Below the pieces are notes generated by a model. The model did not search any database and was not told where the DNA came from. It was given only the letters and a program-made list of their open reading frames with translations. Shown here piece after piece: positions 7,289 through 9,134 of a stretch of DNA of 9,134 bases (positions within the stretch are counted from its first letter, which is position 1; the number at the start of each line of letters is the position of its first letter). Made by a program: the position numbers and the translations under genes. Source of the stretch: Prevotellaceae bacterium (GTDB taxonomy: Bacteria > Bacteroidota > Bacteroidia > Bacteroidales > UBA932). The DNA lies in NCBI GenBank assembly GCA_031258755.1, contig JAIRMK010000137.1, positions 1 to 9,134 of the forward strand, given 5' to 3'.

Positions 7289-7375
7289 TGTAAAACTTTT
7301 TTAATAGCGTTCATAAAACAGTTTTTACATTAGTTTTTAGTTCTTTAATCGTTCATCTATTTGTAAAACTTTTTT
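7289..7375. repeat. 14-bp direct repeat with a related inverted copy upstream of the integrase gene
   Basis: TGTAAAACTTTTTT occurs twice in perfect form, at 7289-7302 and 7362-7375 (73-bp period). Between them, 7315-7329 holds a related copy in inverted orientation (minus strand TGTAAAAACTGTTTT). A second motif, CGTTCAT preceded by TTTAAT, also occurs twice, at 7308-7314 and 7350-7356. The cluster fills the gap between the envelope operon and the integrase gene. Such sites could be integrase or excisionase arm-binding sites, part of an attachment region, or operators. The sequence alone does not decide. Confidence 0.55.
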
Positions 7376-7377
7376 TA

Positions 7378-7385
7378 TATATTTG
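7378..7385 (+). promoter_or_regulatory. Candidate -7 box for the integrase gene
   Basis: TATATTTG matches TAnnTTTG, about 94 bp before the integrase ATG, but no TTTG lies at the right distance upstream (the nearest, 7360-7363, is only 14 bp away). It begins two bases after the second copy of the 14-bp repeat, so a protein bound there could block it. Confidence 0.35.
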
Positions 7386-7394
7386 CATAAACAA

Positions 7395-7430
7395 CCTTTT
7401 TTATTACCCTTTTTATTGCCTTTTTTTTCG
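7395..7430 (+). repeat. Three imperfect 12-bp tandem repeats, T-rich
   Basis: CCTTTTTTATTA (7395-7406), CCCTTTTTATTG (7407-7418) and CCTTTTTTTTCG (7419-7430) stand head to tail with an exact 12-bp period. A further partial match, CCTTTTAATTCT, is at 7462-7473, just before the integrase start. They lie in the predicted leader of the integrase transcript. Confidence 0.5.
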
Positions 7431-7478
7431 TACTCATACCCGGAACCCAAAATGATTTTAACCTTTTAATTCTCAACA

Positions 7479-8252
7479 ATGGCAACTGTAAAATTCTTTA
7501 TCAGGCACAAAGATAAGAAAAAAAGCGCAATCCGTGCAATCGTTTCATTTTTTGGAGCACAATATCCGGTCGCCATTGGCGTGTCGGCAAATCCACGCTT
7601 CTGGAACCAATCGAAATGCCGCAGCCGGACAGAAAGGGAATATCCCGAAGCAAGGCATATCAACGAACGGCTGGACGAATGGGAAAAATTACTGAAAGAC
7701 GTGGCAAAAGGATACGAGGTGAAGATTATGACACCCACCCTATCCGATTTTAGGGAGGCAATAGAACACGCATTGAAGGTGCGGAGTGGATATACCGAGA
7801 ATGAAAAGTCTCCTTACGTCCTCGAATTTGCCGAAGCCTTCAAACAGAATTGCAGTAAAAGCATTCAGACGAAAAAAAACTATGGGGTAGCCATTGAACA
7901 CCTTTCCGATTATGAAAAGAAATTCAAAACACGCCTGAAATTTGAGCATATTACGTCTGAGTTTTACGGCTCGCTACGAAACCATCTGCTGCAACAGACA
8001 TACGAAAAAAACGGCGAAAAACGGCACTATGCTAAAAATACCATCGGCTCCGTCATAAAAAACCTGCTCGTTTTTTTCAACGAGGCCCGGCGCTCCGGCT
8101 GCACGAACATGTATCTCGCAGGCATTGACATTTACACGATTATGGGATTTTCCGGCCACACCACAGAAAAGTCATTCAGAAAATATATCAAAATCAAACA
8201 GGAAGAAAACGCACAGCGATTTGTCGAACATCCGTTTTTCAATAGACCCTAA
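7479..8252 (+). CDS. Tyrosine recombinase/integrase lacking its catalytic core (in-frame internal deletion)
   Basis: A 257-residue ORF. Residues 1-95 resemble the Bacteroidota Arm-DNA-binding N-terminus (MATVKFFIRHKDKKKSAIRA; GVSANPRFWNQSKC), and 110-205 the SAM-like core-binding domain (SIQTKKNYGVAIEHL to FFNEARRSG). From about residue 208 it jumps straight to the end of the catalytic domain (TNMYLAGIDIYTIMGFSGHTTEKSF) with H227 and the nucleophile Y236 in normal spacing. The first catalytic Arg (usually TGLRxSD), the beta-hairpin Lys and the box II His are absent, and R204 may stand in for the box II Arg. Full-length relatives have about 400 residues, so about 145 are missing with the frame kept. 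It is almost certainly unable to recombine DNA but could still bind it. No Shine-Dalgarno sequence is seen. Its stop codon overlaps that of the convergent gene. It could be treated as a pseudogene. Confidence 0.85.
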   Translation: MATVKFFIRHKDKKKSAIRAIVSFFGAQYPVAIGVSANPRFWNQSKCRSRTEREYPEARHINERLDEWEKLLKDVAKGYEVKIMTPTLSDFREAIEHALKVRSGYTENEKSPYVLEFAEAFKQNCSKSIQTKKNYGVAIEHLSDYEKKFKTRLKFEHITSEFYGSLRNHLLQQTYEKNGEKRHYAKNTIGSVIKNLLVFFNEARRSGCTNMYLAGIDIYTIMGFSGHTTEKSFRKYIKIKQEENAQRFVEHPFFNRP

Positions 8253-8803
8253 AACCTTAGCCCGACTTTAGCCCCAACATATTTTCCCGGTGCGCCGGCT
8301 CCGAGTTCTATCGAAAACGCGGCCCGGTTTAACAGCACGCCTGTTTCCACCTGCCCGAAGCCGGCTGTGTTGGCCCCGACGAGGACAAAGGGCGTGAAGC
8401 GTGGCTGTATCGTCCGGGTGATGGTCACGCTACGTTGTATTGGGGTGTAATCGAGTGCGATGTTTTGTAGCCTGTTGTACTGAACAATCGCAAAGTAATC
8501 AATAGTTCCGGTGGTGTCCTCAACGAGCCGGTCGCCGTATTCGCGTTTCAGTATCCAATCAGCGAGAATAGCGGCGGTGTCGATAACCGGGCGCTGCGTG
8601 ACGGTGTCGGTGAAGTATAGCCATTGTGGTAAGTCGGGGACAGTGAACCGGAGCGGCGCCGGCGCATCAATAGACACATGCACCGGGGGCATGGGATGGT
8701 ATTCTACGGTGGTGGTTTCCGTCACCGATACCGAGCGGTGGCCAAGGTAGAAGCCGGCGGCCAGCGCCAATACGACCACTAATATGATGCCTGCCGTTTT
8801 CAT
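8249..8803 (-). CDS. Membrane-anchored phage-associated protein (DUF6808-like)
   Basis: A 184-residue protein from the ATG at 8803, which overlaps the stop codon of the M15 peptidase gene as ATGA. That overlap decides the start over the open frame running 19 codons further upstream. An N-terminal hydrophobic helix (about residues 4-20, ending GFYLGHRS) anchors it in the inner membrane with the bulk outside. Residues 22-75 are rich in T, V and P (VSVTETTTVEYHPMPP). The last 50 residues are glycine-rich and strand-like (FTPFVLVGANTAGFGQVETG, then KYVGAKVGLRF), ending in phenylalanine like outer-membrane beta proteins. I recall similar proteins beside endolysins in Bacteroidota prophages under the label DUF6808; this name is tentative. 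Function unknown. A lysis or envelope-bridging role is only a suggestion from position and layout. The stop codon overlaps the end of the integrase gene by 4 bp. Confidence 0.7.
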   Translation of the reverse strand: MKTAGIILVVVLALAAGFYLGHRSVSVTETTTVEYHPMPPVHVSIDAPAPLRFTVPDLPQWLYFTDTVTQRPVIDTAAILADWILKREYGDRLVEDTTGTIDYFAIVQYNRLQNIALDYTPIQRSVTITRTIQPRFTPFVLVGANTAGFGQVETGVLLNRAAFSIELGAGAPGKYVGAKVGLRF

Positions 8804-9134
8804 AAGTGCAGGATTTGCTTCCTGTTTACGCCGTTTCTCTTTAAAGACACGTGGAGCCATGTGTAATCAGTTTCATCAATGAGCTGGTCGAATACATACC
8901 CCGACTTGATTAACTCAAACAGTTTTTTGTTCTCTTCCTTGCTACCGGCCGTGATGTCGGCTGCTTCGCCTTTGAGATGTTGCGAGGTTGCGGCGCCGCC
9001 AACAGCCATATTAATCGCCATGCTCCGATAGCCGCTATTCACGCGAATGGGTTTGCCCCATTGCTCACGCACCGGGTCAAGCAGTTTATCGACTAAGTTT
9101 GTGAGATTTTCCGTTTCGACTGTGCCGGGCACAT
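8800..9134 (-). CDS. Peptidase M15 family protein (phage endolysin-like), 5' end outside window
   Basis: C-terminal 111 codons of a zinc D-Ala-D-Ala carboxypeptidase/endopeptidase of the Peptidase_M15 group, which cuts peptidoglycan cross-links. Numbered from the first complete codon (GTG at 9132), NSGYRS (32-37) is the family signature, SQHLKGEAADI carries zinc ligands H52 and D59, E87 in QLIDE is the probable catalytic acid and H94 in WLHVS the third ligand, so the active site is complete. Relatives are about 130-150 residues and begin some 25-40 residues earlier. The GTG is therefore unlikely to be the true start; the frame stays open to the edge. The gene overlaps the following membrane-protein gene by ATGA, which means co-transcription. 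The small single-domain form with no visible export signal fits a prophage lysis gene. Confidence 0.88.
   Translation of the reverse strand, partial: VPGTVETENLTNLVDKLLDPVREQWGKPIRVNSGYRSMAINMAVGGAATSQHLKGEAADITAGSKEENKKLFELIKSGYVFDQLIDETDYTWLHVSLKRNGVNRKQILHL

Larger units (their letters stand above)
7479..9134. mobile_element. End of a prophage or related integrated element (partial)
   Basis: An integrase-family gene next to an M15 endolysin-like gene and a small membrane protein gene, at the border with a chromosomal envelope operon, suggests one end of a prophage continuing past the right edge. The exact left boundary is not established; it probably lies in the repeat-bearing gap 7258-7478. 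No tRNA or clear attachment core is visible. The damaged integrase suggests an element that can no longer move by itself. Confidence 0.5.

Noticed and set aside
7258..7314. Longer start for the PCMD lipoprotein adding 19 residues.
   Set aside because: It would put a 26-residue polar stretch before the hydrophobic part of a normal 20-residue lipoprotein signal, and it runs through the repeat cluster.
7395..7430. CRISPR array.
   Set aside because: The units are 12 bp, imperfect and contiguous with no spacers, and no cas genes are present.
8804..8860. Longer start for the membrane protein.
   Set aside because: It would add a highly charged stretch before the membrane helix and overlap the endolysin gene by 61 bp; the ATGA overlap is the more usual arrangement.
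9130..9132. GTG as the start codon of the M15 peptidase.
   Set aside because: The reading frame stays open to the window edge and family members have an extra N-terminal segment, so the gene is treated as partial.

Overview
The window reads as a piece of a Bacteroidales (phylum Bacteroidota) genome. Several things point there: the Bacteroidota -7 promoter box (TAnnTTTG) occurs at three or four gene starts, Shine-Dalgarno sequences are mostly absent, and the gene families are typical of the group (ATP-type PEP carboxykinase, a long RecQ paralogue, a PCMD-domain lipoprotein with a PorT-type barrel, and a Bacteroidota-style tyrosine integrase with an M15 endolysin). Genus cannot be told from the sequence.

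Left part (1-5050), chromosomal housekeeping. A partial HicB-like antitoxin gene (minus strand) sits at the left edge behind its own promoter. A hairpin terminator separates it from pckA (minus), which interconverts oxaloacetate and PEP. pckA and a recQ-type helicase gene (plus) are divergent, and their promoter elements lie within about 30 bp. recQ overlaps a DEDDy 3'-5' exonuclease gene, and a Maf nucleotide pyrophosphatase gene follows 32 bp later, so recQ-exo-maf is probably one transcription unit. The helicase-exonuclease pair resembles a split version of the eukaryotic Werner (WRN) protein.

Middle part (5062-7257), cell envelope. On the minus strand, a PCMD-domain lipoprotein gene runs directly (stop codon abutting start codon) into a gene for a small outer-membrane beta-barrel. 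They are probably translated together and may act as a surface complex.

Right part (about 7260-9134), mobile DNA. An AT-rich leader of about 220 bp carries a 14-bp direct repeat, a related inverted copy and a 12-bp tandem repeat. It precedes a tyrosine recombinase gene whose ORF is intact but whose catalytic core is missing, apparently through an in-frame internal deletion. Convergent with it, and sharing stop-codon bases, are a membrane-anchored protein and an M15 peptidase (endolysin-like) whose genes overlap by ATGA. This looks like one end of a prophage or related integrated element that continues past the right edge.

I see no rRNA, tRNA, CRISPR array or insertion sequence. No gene-free stretch is longer than about 220 bp. 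The most notable observations are the core-deleted integrase, the repeat cluster in front of it, the recQ-exonuclease pair, and the two-gene lysis or envelope module at the right edge. None of these is clearly a wholly new system.
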